A stretch of 64,000 nucleotides of DNA from Maratus speciosus (GCA_963932465.1 OZ010793.1:369176459-369240458), one strand, 5' to 3'. Positions 24,491-35,271 are shown, counted from the stretch's first letter. The notes: a model not told the origin generated them from the letters alone. Program-made: numbers and translations.

Positions 24491-24944
24491 CCCCTTTAAG
24501 ACAATGTTATACAAAAATTCTGTATTAAAAGTACTACATTGTTATTATTTCTTATTTGAATGTCCTGTGGGCACTATGCAAATTCATTATAAGTAAAAAT
24601 TTAGAAGAAAATAAAAAGTTATAGAAGTAAAAGGGTAAAGAAAATTAAACTCGCAAGTTTAACTTAAACCCCAGTTAAATAAAAAAATGTTCGCTGCTGA
24701 CTCTTTTTTCTTTATTTTGAATCATTAAGACATTCGTCTATCAGATTAAAATGTTATTTTAGCAAGTTTAATTTTGTCACATTTTTCCCCCAAAAGTCAA
24801 AAGATTGTGACAATGCCCCATATATTTTTAAATCGTCATTACAATTAAAACATATTAGCATTTACAATTAAACTTTAAAAATCGTTTTTAAAAAATTGTC
24901 GATTTAAACGCAAAAAAAAAAAAAAAAAAGTAAAACAAGTGAAA

Positions 24945-25100
24945 AAGAACCTGCCTATTAAGGAATCCTGTCTAAAACGGAATAATTTTTTGATCCATGC
25001 AAAATGATTATAATAATACTTGAGAAAAGAATAGAGTACATTTGCACGTCCTAAGATGGGAAATTGTCTATAAGGCATTTTCTTCTTGTCTGTGTGATTC
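24945..25100. mobile_element. pogo-like debris
   Basis: CCTGCCTATTAAGGAATCC and CCTGTCTAAAACGGAATAAT match the CCTGTCTAAAACGGAA motif of the debris at 13.5 and 17.7 kb. Ends are not resolved. Confidence 0.4.
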
Positions 25101-25993
25101 TGTCTTAGAAGGTGTTACTGAATATCATTTTTGAAAGTCTCCAATACATGGATTATGGATTAACGATACTAAATGGTAAGTGAAACATTTACATATAAAT
25201 AGAGATTCATTAAAAAAATAAATATCACAGCCTTTGACGCTTCTTTAGAAATGAAGATTATAAACATATAAAAGGAAAATCTATAAGCTATTATAAAGCT
25301 AGCTATTTTTGGTCAGAACTCTTTCATACGAAACAATTTTTAACGATATGGACGTAAAAAAAAAAACTATGTTTTCTAGAAATTCAATCAGGCCGGACCA
25401 GACTCGGGTTAAGATTTAAACATTTTTTTCACGCCGGGACGAACTTTTTTTTCTATGGGTCGGCTCGACACCGGGTCTGGATATTTCGACCCGTGCAGAC
25501 CTCTAATAAAGGCCTCCAGCATAATTTGAAAGAAAGTTTAACTTAAAATCTATACGCCGCTATTTCATGTCCAAAGGAGAGGCACTGTCTTAAATCGACT
25601 TTTAATAACGTACAATTTGTGGATGATCCCTATTTTGCATTCAAAATTAGTCAATAACTCGCCGCTCAGAGGCATGGGAAAATGGTGTAAGTCGCGAATT
25701 TTGAATTTTAATAACTCTGCGAGTTTTGCAGATACCGAGATGATTTTTTTTTTGTTTGTTTGTTTAATTCAGGAAGGGATAACAGAAAATTTCCTAATTG
25801 GAAATTTTACCCAACGGGGGCAGTATAAAAAATTAGTTTTTGTATTTTCTCAAATAGACCCCCCCATGAAGTTAAAACTTATGTCATTAAATTTGGCACC
25901 TTTTTTCACGAAACTTTGCAACTGGAAGTATGTGCCTAGGGACAATATTTAAGGAGATAGCCTATTGTTTCGACATTTATGAATCACCCTGTA

Positions 25994-26490
25994 TAATAAA
26001 CTAGTGTTGTAACTTGAAACAGTAATTTTAATTTCAATAGAAGAAAATTCTTCCTCCTTCTACTTTAAAGCAAAATAAAATGTCTTCGCTCTCTATAAAA
26101 TAAAGTATAATACTGAAAATCCCAAAGAAATTAATTTTTCGTCAAAACTGCATTTATATTATTACAGATTCGGGAGATTTACAGGCAAAGAGTACTTAAC
26201 GTGTTTTACATGACGTTGTTTTTTCTGGAGTTTTCTTGGTATATTTGCTGCCACGATTTCTAAATAATTTCACTGGGATTTCTTTACAGCCTATGACAGT
26301 GCAGGAGAGTAAGGCTTTGACCACTCTTTCATATTATAAATCTTTTTTCCCTCGAAATTGAATTTTGTCGGTGGGGAGGGGGCGGACAAAATTTTAAAAT
26401 CGCACCGATTTCTATAATAAATATCATTTTAAATGTGAATTTTCTTATGGAGTCTTCCGGTAAATATTATTTATTAAACATAAAAATTTG
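25994..26490. other. Unassigned A+T-rich sequence
   Basis: Nothing recognised except a short G-run at 26378-26392. Confidence 0.35.
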
Positions 26491-26499
26491 AAAGTGTTG

Positions 26500-27800
26500 G
26501 CTGCGTGAATTCCTGGAGCAAAAGAGTGAAGCCACGGGGGTGCGTCGGGGAAGCAATTTTCAAACTTTTTCTGGTTCCGTCATGTGATATATCATCGGAA
26601 AGATCTCGGATAAATCTTTCATATTATGAGACTTTCGTCCCCCCCTCCCCAATTTTTCCCACACTCTGGGGGTTAGTTTTCAAACTTTTTTTGCATTTTC
26701 ATCATTTTAGATCGGATTTTTTTTACGGAGCCATCCGGTAAATATTATTTATAATATATGAAATTTTAAAAAGTGGGGTTGTATTCCGGGGAGAAGGTAG
26801 TTGCCCACCCCCACGGGGGGAGCACTTTCCTAACTTTTACCGACACTCCTCATTCGAAAGTCCTGTGACCACTTATTCATATTAAGCACCTACCGTGCCC
26901 CTTTCCCCACTTTGCCACCGGGGCATTTTTCTAAATTTTGTTGACACCCCTCATGTTACATATTGTTGGAAAGGCCTGTGACCACTTATTCATGTTATGC
27001 AGACCCCCCCCCCCCCATTTTGTCCCCACGGGAGCACTTTTCTAAATTTAGCCAAGACCCCTCATTTGACATATCGTTGCAAAGGTCTCCCCCCAACTTT
27101 GCCCCCACGGGGGGCATTTTTATAAATTTAGCCGAGATCTTTCATGTGACATATCGACATTTATATAAATTTAGCCGAAAGCTTTTATTTGACATATGGT
27201 TGGAAAGGCGTGTGACCACTTGTACATGGTATAAACATCCGATGTCCCTCCTCTACTTATTGATGTTATGCACCTCCAGTGTCCGCCTCCCCACTTGCCC
27301 ACACGGCGCACTTTTCTAAATTTAGCGAAGACCCCTTATGTGACATATCGTTAGAAAGGTCTGTGACTACTTATTGACGTTATGCATTTCCAGTGTCCGT
27401 CTCCCCCCAACTTTGCCCCCACGGGAGGCATTTTTATAAATTTAGCCGAGATCTTTCATGTGACATATCGACATTTATATAAATTTAGCCGAAAGCTTTT
27501 ATTTGACATATGGTTGGAAAGGCGTGTGACCACTTGTACATGTTATAAACATCCGATGTCCCTCCTCCCATTGTGCCCCACGGGGGCACTTTTCTAAATT
27601 TACCCGAAACCACTCATGTGACATATTGTCGGAAAGGCCTGTGACCACTTACTCACGTTATGAAGCTCCCGCGCCCCTAACCCCACTTTGCCCCACGGGG
27701 AGGGCATTTTTATAAATTCAGATCGAGAACCCTGATGTGACATATGGTTGGAAAGGCCTAAAGCCCTGTGACGACTTATTCATATTATGCAGCTGCTGTT
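26500..27800. repeat. ~110-150-bp minisatellite with a nested ~310-bp duplication
   Basis: Units share CCCCACGGGGGCA, TTTTTCTAAATTTAGCCGA, GTGACATATCGTTGGAAAGG and TGTGACCACTTATTCATG. ACATAT-anchored units start near 26955, 27068, 27147, 27192, 27342, 27468, 27507, 27622 and 27740. The block 27095-27240 is repeated almost exactly at 27405-27555. The open frames 26963-27319 and 27382-27597, which share a peptide, are translations of the repeat and not genes. Confidence 0.75.
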
Positions 27801-28461
27801 CTCCTCCCCTCACTTTGAGCCCTCCCCCAGGGTTCCGGTCCGAGGGTCATTCGGTTCGGGATTTTTTTTTTTTTACAAGACTTTGTAGTGCGTGCTCACC
27901 ACGCCTGCTATACGGTGCCTTATATAGCGGGGAGCCAGTTCGAGATTTCATATTACAAGATTACGTATAGAGGCCCGATTAAAGAAAGGGCCCGCTAGCG
28001 GGCGAAACCACTTAATCCTTATTAACGCAGACTCATTCCAGTTCACCCGCAGACGATTCTTGATAAATGTATGACGTATAAAAGAAATTGCAAACTGGAG
28101 TCATCGAGAAAAATTTTACACAATCGAAAATATCGAGATGTCCATATAATCGAGAAAATCGATAAAAACATCTCGTTATCGCCCATCACTAGAGTAAGGG
28201 ATAGCCCAATTAGAATATATGACCAGGTTTCATATTCGTCTTTCAGAAATATCGTAACTATCTTTCTTTAGTAAAATTTACTTCTTTGGGATAGTATTGA
28301 TGTGTCGGTACATTTCCAGTTTAGGGTCCTTGGCGGTTTTTTTAATAACCTGGGCTTCAGAAAATGAGATTAGTTGCGAAATGATACAAACAGCTATGAA
28401 AACTGAATTGATGAACTTTTATGCTTGTTTATATATGTAATGGTGTATAAAAACATTTTAT
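27801..28461. other. Unassigned sequence
   Basis: A short diverged duplication (GTTCGGGATTTT...TTACAAGACTTT, then GTTCGAGATTTC...TTACAAGATTAC) lies at 27855-27965. No gene is seen. Confidence 0.35.
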
Positions 28462-29296
28462 TTATTAGCCCCGATATGTTATTTCTTTCGGGCAGCAACT
28501 AAAGTGTCTTTTCTAAAAAAATAACGTTCCGTTACATAAGCCAGCCTTAAAAAAAAGAAGTACGTGTGTCGTTGTACGGTTAAATACTGATAATCTCTAC
28601 TGCAATTTTTTTTAATTCTAAGCATCGCACATTTTCAATTTTTACACCGTCGTACAGGGGGAAAAGTACTTTTGAATGCAATTTCTTTGAAAACTGCATC
28701 TCAATTTATTTTTGAGATATTAATTTTTTTTATCTTTTTTAACGCATTTCTTTAATGTTAGCAACTGAAGTACTCCATTTCTGTAGAAAGTAAAAGAAGA
28801 ATAGTTGGAAAATAGTAGATTATTATATCTTTTTGTTATTTCCCCATAATGACTGAAAAAATATAATTAAAAGACGCGCTATTATGAAAAAATATAAATG
28901 AATGATTTCTGATAAAACATGGAGCTATTATAAACTATATTTAATTTTAAATATCCATATTAATGTTACAAACACATGAAGGCATATGAATCATTAGATA
29001 GCGGATTTTTTTTTTTCGAGTTTCTTGAATGACGGCATCGCTTTTTGCCGGGTTTCTGTATTATTCTTTGATAGTGACGTCCTATGCATATTTTTCTGTA
29101 GATGTTGTTTAAGACTGGATCGTAAATGTGGAGTTCTTGAGCGAATGCGAATGACGACATTTTATATAAAATAAATCGTGTGTTTTAAGTCTTAAATCTG
29201 AAATATGATTTGAAATGTCTACATTTAGATATATACATATTTTCATCGGGGGCAACACTAAATTCTGATAAAGCAGAATTCATGTTTTCTTGTATA
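28462..29296. repeat. Helitron-like dispersed repeat, copy 1
   Basis: About 840 bp matching 51639-52485 in the same orientation, from CCCCGATATG...TTTCGG through AAGCATCGCACATTT, GTAGTTTTTAACGC-type sequence and GACTGGAT...GTAAATGTGGA to GGCAACACTAAATTCTGA. Partial matches continue at 54.5-55.8 kb and 57.0-57.2 kb, where Helitron-type ends are visible. The 64-codon minus-strand frame inside (28966-29160) has a counterpart in the second copy but carries no recognised motif. Confidence 0.6.
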
Positions 29297-29570
29297 TATT
29301 ATTATTATAGTTTTACATATTACTCTGTTTATATATAAAGATAGATAAATGACTTGTTTATAGTACATAAGTTGTACAGGGTGTACATGTACATAAATGA
29401 ATATCCCAACTTTACAGGGCTATTAAAAGAAGACAAAGAAAAGTACTACCTTGTTTCAAATATTTCAAAAATATATATTCTAAAAACACACTCAAAATAT
29501 ATATTAAACATTTAATTGCTAAAAAGGACGTCAAACGTTAATAAAATACATTAAAAGATCTTAATAATTT

Positions 29571-29606
29571 GACATGTTTCGATTGAATTTACTCAATCAT
29601 CATCAG
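29571..29606 (-). ncRNA. Hammerhead-ribozyme-like motif h1
   Basis: Minus strand: CTGATGA core, one extra T, stem II GATTGA/TCAATC with a GTAAAT loop, then GAAAC and AT and GTC. This allows a 2-bp stem III (A-T, C-G) closed by AT. All invariant core bases are present. Stem I is weak (TTT/AAA, then a possible ATCTT/AAGAT). The very short stem III matches known Penelope-associated type I hammerheads. Confidence 0.65.
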
Positions 29607-29734
29607 AAAAACAAATAAACACAAAGATGGAAAATATATATTCTAAAAAACACACTCAAAATATATATTAAACATTTAATTGCTAAAAAGGACGTCAAAC
29701 GTTAATAAAATACATTAAAAGATCTTAATAATTT

Positions 29735-29770
29735 GACATGTTTCGATTGAATTTACTCAATCATCATCAG
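29735..29770 (-). ncRNA. Hammerhead-ribozyme-like motif h2
   Basis: Identical to h1 and exactly 164 bp downstream on the plus strand, so h1 and h2 define a tandem unit whose transcript could in principle be excised between the two cleavage sites. Confidence 0.65.
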
Positions 29771-29881
29771 AAAAACAAATAAACACAAAGATGGAAAATG
29801 ACAATAAACTATTACAAATGAAATTTAAAAATAAATAAATAAAAATCACGCGCGTAATATTTTAACATGTTTCACGTTGCC

Positions 29882-30079
29882 CTATTTTATTTTCAAATTA
29901 TCTAACAATTCAATCCAAATATTTGGGATTTGAAATGACAAGGAATCATTGCAGACCATTGAGTTTCTGACATAAATTTCAACAGATTCTCTAATAAAAA
30001 GTTGCAAATAAAAATCTGACCTATAAATTAATCTACTTTCATTAAACAAAATATTTATGTTTTCTATTTTATTTAGCTT
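29882..30079 (-). pseudogene. Penelope-like ORF, C-terminal remnant (PLE-A)
   Basis: Minus strand, 65 codons to a TAG at 29884-29882, starting near KLNKIENINILF and including LFIRESVEIYVRNSMVCND and IPNIWIELLDN. A basic/acidic R-E-x-x-E-I-Y block followed by an I-W-x-x-L-L block is the pattern I expect just after the GIY-YIG endonuclease of Penelope-like proteins. The independent PLE-B copy encodes the same pattern (IRETIEIV, then CNDAA and KIWLELLNEY). The upstream ORF, including reverse transcriptase and the GIY-YIG motifs, is absent. It is uninterrupted but only a fragment. Confidence 0.6.
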
Positions 30080-30177
30080 AAAAAAAAAAAAAATTACGCG
30101 CGTGATTTTTATTTATTTTTTAAATTTCATTTGTAATAGTTTATTGTCATTTTCCATCTTTGTGTTTATTTATTTTT

Positions 30178-30213
30178 CTGATGATGATTGAGTAAATTCA
30201 ATCGAAACATGTC
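30178..30213 (+). ncRNA. Hammerhead-ribozyme-like motif h3
   Basis: Plus-strand, same core and stems as h1. It lies in the inverted arm, so a transcript crossing the loop would pair h3 with h2 and mask both. Confidence 0.65.
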
Positions 30214-30449
30214 AAATTATTAAGATCTTTTAATGTATTTTATTAACGTTTGACATCCTTTTTAGCAATTAAATGTTTAATATATATTTTGAGTGTGTTT
30301 TTTAGAATATATATTTTTGAAATATTTTTAATGGACGTATAAGAGAACTTCTGTTTATAATTTAATAAGATGGAAAATGACAATAAAATATTATATAATA
30401 TATAATACCTTTTTATTGTCATTTTCCATCTTTGTGTTTATTTGTTTTT

Positions 30450-30485
30450 CTGATGATGATTGAGTAAATTCAATCGAAACATGTC
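30450..30485 (+). ncRNA. Hammerhead-ribozyme-like motif h4
   Basis: Plus-strand, identical in sequence to h3 and 272 bp from it. Its unit continues to the right terminus of PLE-A at 30634. Confidence 0.65.
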
Positions 30486-30696
30486 AAATTATTAAGATCT
30501 TTTAATGTATTTTATTAACGTTTGACGTCCTTTTTAGCAATTAAATGTTTAATATATATTTTGAGTGTGTTTTTAAAATATATATTTTTGAAATATTTTT
30601 AATGGACGTATAAGAGAACTTCTGCTTATAATTTAGTACTACCTTGTTGTTCATCGGAAATAAAAAATAACAGTTGAAAGTTTAAATTCGACACAG

Positions 30697-30900
30697 TTAT
30701 AAGTGTTCAATGTGAGCCCCTTCAAAAACACGAACGATATCGAGGCGGTATGATAAGTATTCCTACACTTTTTTCAGCATGCGGTGTGACTCTTTGAATA
30801 GCAGCAGATATGCATGTCCTAAGTTCGTCAACGTCAGTTGGTAGCGGTGGAACAAACACCTGATCTTTAATGATGCCCGGGAAAAGAAGAAAAAAAATCA
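30697..30900 (-). pseudogene. Mariner-like transposase C-terminus (left arm)
   Basis: Minus strand, ending in TAA at 30699-30697. The readable blocks are FPGIIKDQVFVPPLPTDVDE, LRTCISAAIQRVTPH and, after a frameshift, MLKKV-stop-EYLSYRLDIVRV and FEGAHIEHL. This P-L-P...L...I...RLD-x-C/V-R-V...GAHIEHL pattern is the C-terminal tail of a Tc1/mariner-type transposase family common in arthropods. One stop and one frameshift break it. The same tail recurs on the plus strand in every unit of the neighbouring 478-bp array. Confidence 0.7.
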
Positions 30901-32948
30901 TGCTGAGAAAAGTGTGAGATGAGTTATCGAACCACCTCGATATCGTTCATGTTTCTGGAGGGGCTCACATTGAACACTTATACAGTCATTCAGGGTGACT
31001 TTGATCCGCATTTTCTCTATTTTCATATGCCACACTCTTACTTTAAGACTATTGTTGCAATTAGGGGCATAAAAGAGAAGAAATGATCCTAAATTATTGC
31101 ATGACTATCAAAAATTAAGGAATAATAATGATAAAAGCGATAAAAAATGAATTTTTATCCTGGTTCAAAGTTACCCAGCCATTTAGAGTAACTTTGCACA
31201 ATTTGATAAATATTATCTAAAATAATTCATTACTTAAAAAGTATTATAGTTTCTGCATGCAGTGTGACTCTTTGAATAGCAGCAGATATGCCTGTCCTAA
31301 GTTCGTCAACGTCAGTTGGTAGCGGTGGAACAAACACCTGATCTTTAATGATGCCCGGGAAAAGAAGAAAAAAAATCATGCTGAGAAAAGTGTGAGATGA
31401 GTTATCGAACCACCTCGATATCGTTCATGTTTCTGGAGGGGCTCACATTGAACACTTATACAGTCATTCAGGGTGACTTTGATCCGCATTTTCTCTATTT
31501 TCATATGCCACACTCTTACTTTAAGACTATTGTTGCAATTAGGGGCATAAAAGAGAAGAAATGATCCTAAATTATTGCATGACTATCAAAAATTAAGGAA
31601 TAATAATGATAAAAGCTATAAAAATGAATTTTTATCCTGGTTCAAAGTTACCCAGCCATTTAGAGTAACTTTGCACAATTTGATAAATATTATCTAAAAT
31701 AATTCATTACTTAAAAAGTATTATAGTTTCTGCATGCGGTGTGACTCTTTGAATAGCAGCAGATATGCCTGTCCTAAGTTCGTCAACGTCAGTTGGTAGC
31801 GGTGGAACAAACACCTGATCTTTAATGATGCCCGGGAAAAGAAGAAAAAAAATCATGCTGAGAAAAGTGTGAGATGAGTTATCGAACCACCTCGATATCG
31901 TTCATGTTTCTGGAGGGGCTCACATTGAACACTTATACAGTCATTCAGGGTGACTTTGATCCGCATTTTCTCTATTTTCATATGCCACACTCTTACTTTA
32001 AGACTATTGTTGCAATTAGGGGCATAAAAGAGAAGAAATGATCCTAAATTATTGCATGACTATCAAAAATTAAGGAATAATAATGATAAAAGCTATAAAA
32101 ATGAATTTTTATCCTGGTTCAAAGTTACCCAGCCATTTAGAGTAACTTTGCACAATTTGATAAATATTATCTAAAATAATTCATTACTTGAAAAGTATTA
32201 TAGTTTCTGCATGCGGTGTGACTCTTTGAATAGCAGCAGATATGCCTGTCCTAAGTTCGTCAACGTCAGCTGGTAGCGGTGGAACAAACACCTGATCTTT
32301 AATGATGCCCGGGAAAAGAAGAAAAAAAATCATGCTGAGAAAAGTGTGAGTTGAGTTATCGAACCACCTCGATATCGTTCATGTTTCTGGAGGGGCTCAC
32401 ATTGAACACTTATACAGTCATTCAGGGTGACTTTGATCCGCATTTTCTCTATTTTCATATGCCACACTCTTACTTTAAGACTATTGTTGCAATTAGGGGC
32501 ATAAAAGAGAAGAAATGATCCTAAATTATTGCATGACTATCAAAAATTAAGGAATAATAATGATAAAAGCGATAAAAAATGAATTTTTATCCTGGTTCAA
32601 AGTTACCCAGCCATTTAGAGTAACTTTGCACAATTTGATAAATATTATCTAAAATAATTCATTATAAAAAAAGTATTATAGTTTCAGCATGCGGTGTGAC
32701 TCTTTGAATAGCAGCAGATATGCCTGTGCTAAGTTCGTAAACGTCAGTTGGTAGAAATGGAACAAACACCTGATCTTTAATGATGCCCGGGAAAAGAAAA
32801 AAAAATCATGCTGAGAAAAGTGTGAAATGAGTTATCGAACCACCTCGATATCGTTCATGTTTCTGGAGGGGCTCACATTGAACACTTATACAGTCATTCA
32901 CGGTGACTTTGATCCGCATTTTCTCTATTTTCATATGCCACACTCTTA

Positions 32949-34038
32949 TTACTTTCTTCTATCTCTACAAGAAGAAAGTATTGGATTCATGAAAATTTTC
33001 GAATTCCGGTTTTCGACGGATTTACACGTTTTAGAGGTCAGAGAACCCAAAAAACATGTTTTTACGAAATGTCTGTCTGTGAGTCTGCCTGTCTGTCTGT
33101 CCGTCTGTCTGTGTGTCTGTGTGTGACACAAATTTTGTGGGCGCTCTATCTCAAGAACTAATGCACGGAATTTAATAAAAATTCATATTCAGTTAGTCCC
33201 TGATACAAATTGATGCTGATTAGTTTTTGGTGCAAATCGCTCAACAGGTGGCGCTGCTATGCTGCATTTTTTATGATTTCCGAAATTGCTCTATCTCAAG
33301 AACTAATGCACGGATTTTCATCCAACTTCAGATTCCTTGATATGGCTTGATACTGATTAGGTGTTGGTGCAAATCGCTCAACAGGTGGCGCTGCTACGCT
33401 GCATTTTTTACGATTTCCGCAATGGCTCTATATCAAGAACTAATGCACGGATTTTCATCCAACTTCAGATTTCGTTAGTCCTTGATATGACTTGATGCGG
33501 ATTACGTATTGTTGTAAATCGCTCGACAGGTGGCGCTGCTGTTCTGCATTTTGCACGATTCCTGCAATAGCTCTATCTCAAAAACTAATGCACGAATTTT
33601 CATCTAACTTCAGATTTAGTTAGATGTTAACACAAGTTGTTGCTGATTAGGTTTTGGTGTTAATCGTCTAATAAGTGGCTTTGCCATGCTGGCATTTTCA
33701 TGATTTTCGCAATAAATTTATCTCAAAAACTAATGCACGGATTTTCCTCAAACTTCACATTCAGTTAGACTTTGATGTAAGTGGTTGCTTGGTAGTTTTG
33801 TTTAACATAGGTTTTGGTGTAAAGCACCCAATAGGTGGGACTGCTAGGCTGAACTTTGCTGCATTTACACGATTTCGTAGATAGCCATATCTCAAGAACT
33901 AATGCACGGAATTTCATATCTATAGAATCCTCATGATGAGCATAGATTGCCGTTTAATTTTGGTAGTGTGATAGCGAATTTTCAAGTATTAACATGCATG
34001 AGATAGAAGAAAGTTTTGGGATTGGTATATCCGACTAG
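32949..34038 (+). mobile_element. Helentron-like element, copy 1
   Basis: The neighbouring 478-bp units provide the empty site (CACTCTTA then TTTAAGAC), fixing the ends. The 5' end is TTACTTTCTTCTATCTC; ACTTTCTTCT and AGAAGAAAGT form a perfect 10-bp hairpin with a 9-nt loop. The 3' part has GAGATAGAAGAAAGT, the inverse of the 5' end, followed 28 nt later by CTAG and then TTTT. The core has a (GTCT)n microsatellite (33070-33125) and about six ~130-bp tandem units (CTCTATCTCAAGAACTAATG, CAGGTGGCGCTGCTATGCTG). Subterminal inverted repeats, internal tandem repeats and a CTRR end fit non-autonomous Helentrons. No Rep/helicase is encoded. Confidence 0.6.
33070..33125 (+). repeat. (GTCT)n/(GTGT)n microsatellite in the Helentron-like core
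   Basis: Interrupted GTCT repeats followed by GTGT. The same position in copy 2 (37018-37070) has the same microsatellite and copy 3 has ACAC (43831-43850 on the plus strand), so it is part of the element. Confidence 0.8.
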
Positions 34039-35271
34039 TTTTAAGACTATTGTTGAAATTAGGGGCATAAAAGAGAAGAAATGATCCTAAATTATTGCAT
34101 GATTATCAAAAATAAGGAATAATAATGATAAAAGCTATAAAAAATGAATTTTTATCCTGGTTCAAAGTTACCCAGCCATTTAGAGTAACTTTGCACCATT
34201 TGATAAATATTATCTAAAATATTTCATTATAAAAAAAAAGTATTATAGTTAGGACAACTTTGAACCCCCAAAAATGTTTTCAGATATGTAAAGACTCCAA
34301 ATTTACATTTCACAACATCACAAGATTTGTATAATTTATGATATTACAACAAATATCAGGCATAAGAAAAGTGGACGAGGAGAACCATGAGCATTTAGAA
34401 ATAAAACAAACCTGTTCATTGTTCATATAAAACATAAAAATGCAGTGGAAAACAATTTTCAATATTTTATCTCAATAATACATCCATAGTTACAGTAAAA
34501 TATACTAGTACTAGCATTATTCAAACAAAAATAAAAAATGCCGAATGTATGAAATGTCAAATTTGAGTAGCTCCGCCCCGAAAAACGCATTTAAATGAAT
34601 TGTATGTATTTTACACATATTTGTAAAAATATTTATATGTTATATCTAATGTTCATTTTCGGCATTTATATAAAATATACGTGCAAATATGGGAAATTTT
34701 TTACAGTAGCACCTATAATCAGTAAATTATAAACATCAGTATAACTTTGAGTCGGCTCAAAGTTACTCTGAAAATGTGGTAAAAGTTAGTGCCTTCTTAT
34801 TTTACATTTTATTAACTATTAATAAATAAATAATCACAAAATATTATCACATTTCCAATTACAACATTTAGACAATAATATGTCTGATGAATGAGTATAT
34901 TGTTACTTACTATGAAAATTTAATTGAGTTACAACAAATTCAAAATTACCTTGAAAACCGTACTTCACAAAAATAGTTAGAAGATACATTTAATTGCGTA
35001 TAATGATGCTAATTTATTTTCTAAAATAAAGAGTAGAAATCCCAGTTTAGCCCTTTGCCAACAGAGCACAGTTCTGGAGCTTATTTAGTCTTTTGGAGTG
35101 AAAAATATTGAAAATTAGGAGGTGGTGCAAAGTTATACCCCATCGTTCAAAGTTACCCTAAATGACTGTAACTGTGTAAATTTAAACTTTTAAATGTTAT
35201 ACTAACTTCAAATGCTAAAAGGTGTAAATTAAAACTTTAAAACCAGTATAAATACGTTTATTTCGACTGTT

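Larger units (their letters stand above)
23503..25505. mobile_element. TIR element with GGTCTGCACGGG ends
   Basis: GGTCTGCACGGGACGAAA (left) and the complement of GGTCTGCACGGGTCGAAA (right) start an imperfect inverted repeat that continues through CCCGG and CGACYCRACCCAT. The interior is non-coding. The ends resemble hAT-type short TIRs, but no 8-bp duplication is visible. The word CCGGACCAG...CTCG also occurs outside the left end at 23438-23452, so the family may be more complex. Confidence 0.45.
21326..25991. mobile_element. Inverted pair of mariner-like ends (4.67 kb, TA-flanked)
   Basis: CAGAGTGATTCATAAATACC at the left and the complement of CAGGGTGATTCATAAATGTC at the right begin inverted arms of about 280-300 bp, including CCTAGGCACATACTTCCA and ATTTCCAATTAGGAA. 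TA lies outside both ends (21324-21325 and 25992-25993). Arms differ at scattered positions. Either this is one large element with long TIRs or two single ends of one family inserted in opposite orientation. No transposase survives. A second inverted pair (23503-25505) is nested inside. Confidence 0.6.
29456..30634 (-). mobile_element. PLE-A: Penelope-like foldback with four hammerhead motifs
   Basis: The insertion is flanked by a perfect 14-bp duplication AGTACTACCTTGTT (29442-29455 and 30635-30648); the other mariner arm shows the empty site. From left to right it holds two direct 164-bp units with minus-strand hammerhead motifs, a loop with the last ~65 codons of a minus-strand reading frame (29882-30079), then two inverted units with plus-strand hammerhead motifs. 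The ATTACGCGCGTGATTTTT sequence marks the start of the arms at both sides of the loop. Terminal hammerhead repeats flanking a Penelope-type ORF are an established feature of Penelope-like retroelements. Confidence 0.75.
30777..34250. repeat. ~478-bp composite tandem repeat, about 4.5 units
   Basis: GCATGCGGTGTGACTC anchors start at 30777, 31255, 31732, 32209 and 32687 (spacings 478, 477, 477, 478). Each unit fuses an inverted piece of transposase C-terminus (minus strand), the end of the same reading frame on the plus strand (GGAGGGGCTCACATTGAACA), and the first ~270 bp of a CAGTCATT-ended element. Units are almost identical, so amplification was recent. The last unit is split by a Helentron-like insertion (32949-34038) and resumes at 34039, then runs on into unique sequence after TATAGTTAGGAC. 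Confidence 0.9.
30983..35168. mobile_element. TA-targeting element with CAGTCATT ends (amplified internally)
   Basis: CAGTCATTCAGGGTGACTTT at the left and GTTACCCTAAATGACTG at the right are inverted repeats flanked by TA (30981-30982 and 35169-35170). Removing it restores GAACACTTA-TA-ACTGTGT, exactly as in the uninterrupted left mariner arm. The last repeat unit starts its end at 32891, so the original element was about 1.2 kb without the later insertion. The interior is non-coding, with scattered CAAAGTTAC/GTAACTTTG words (31168, 31192, 34262, 34743, 35130, 35148). No transposase. Confidence 0.7.

Noticed and set aside
26963..27597. Two open frames sharing a ~50-residue peptide
   Set aside because: The shared peptide comes from a duplicated block of a minisatellite. 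There is no start context, family match or intron evidence.
32827..33131. 99-codon plus frame and 60-codon minus frame
   Set aside because: They cross the end of a satellite unit and a GTCT microsatellite, and their tails are simple cysteine/valine or threonine/glutamine repeats.
30777..34250. CRISPR array
   Set aside because: Units are 478 bp, near-identical throughout and made of transposon pieces. There is no short repeat with unique spacers, and the genome is eukaryotic.
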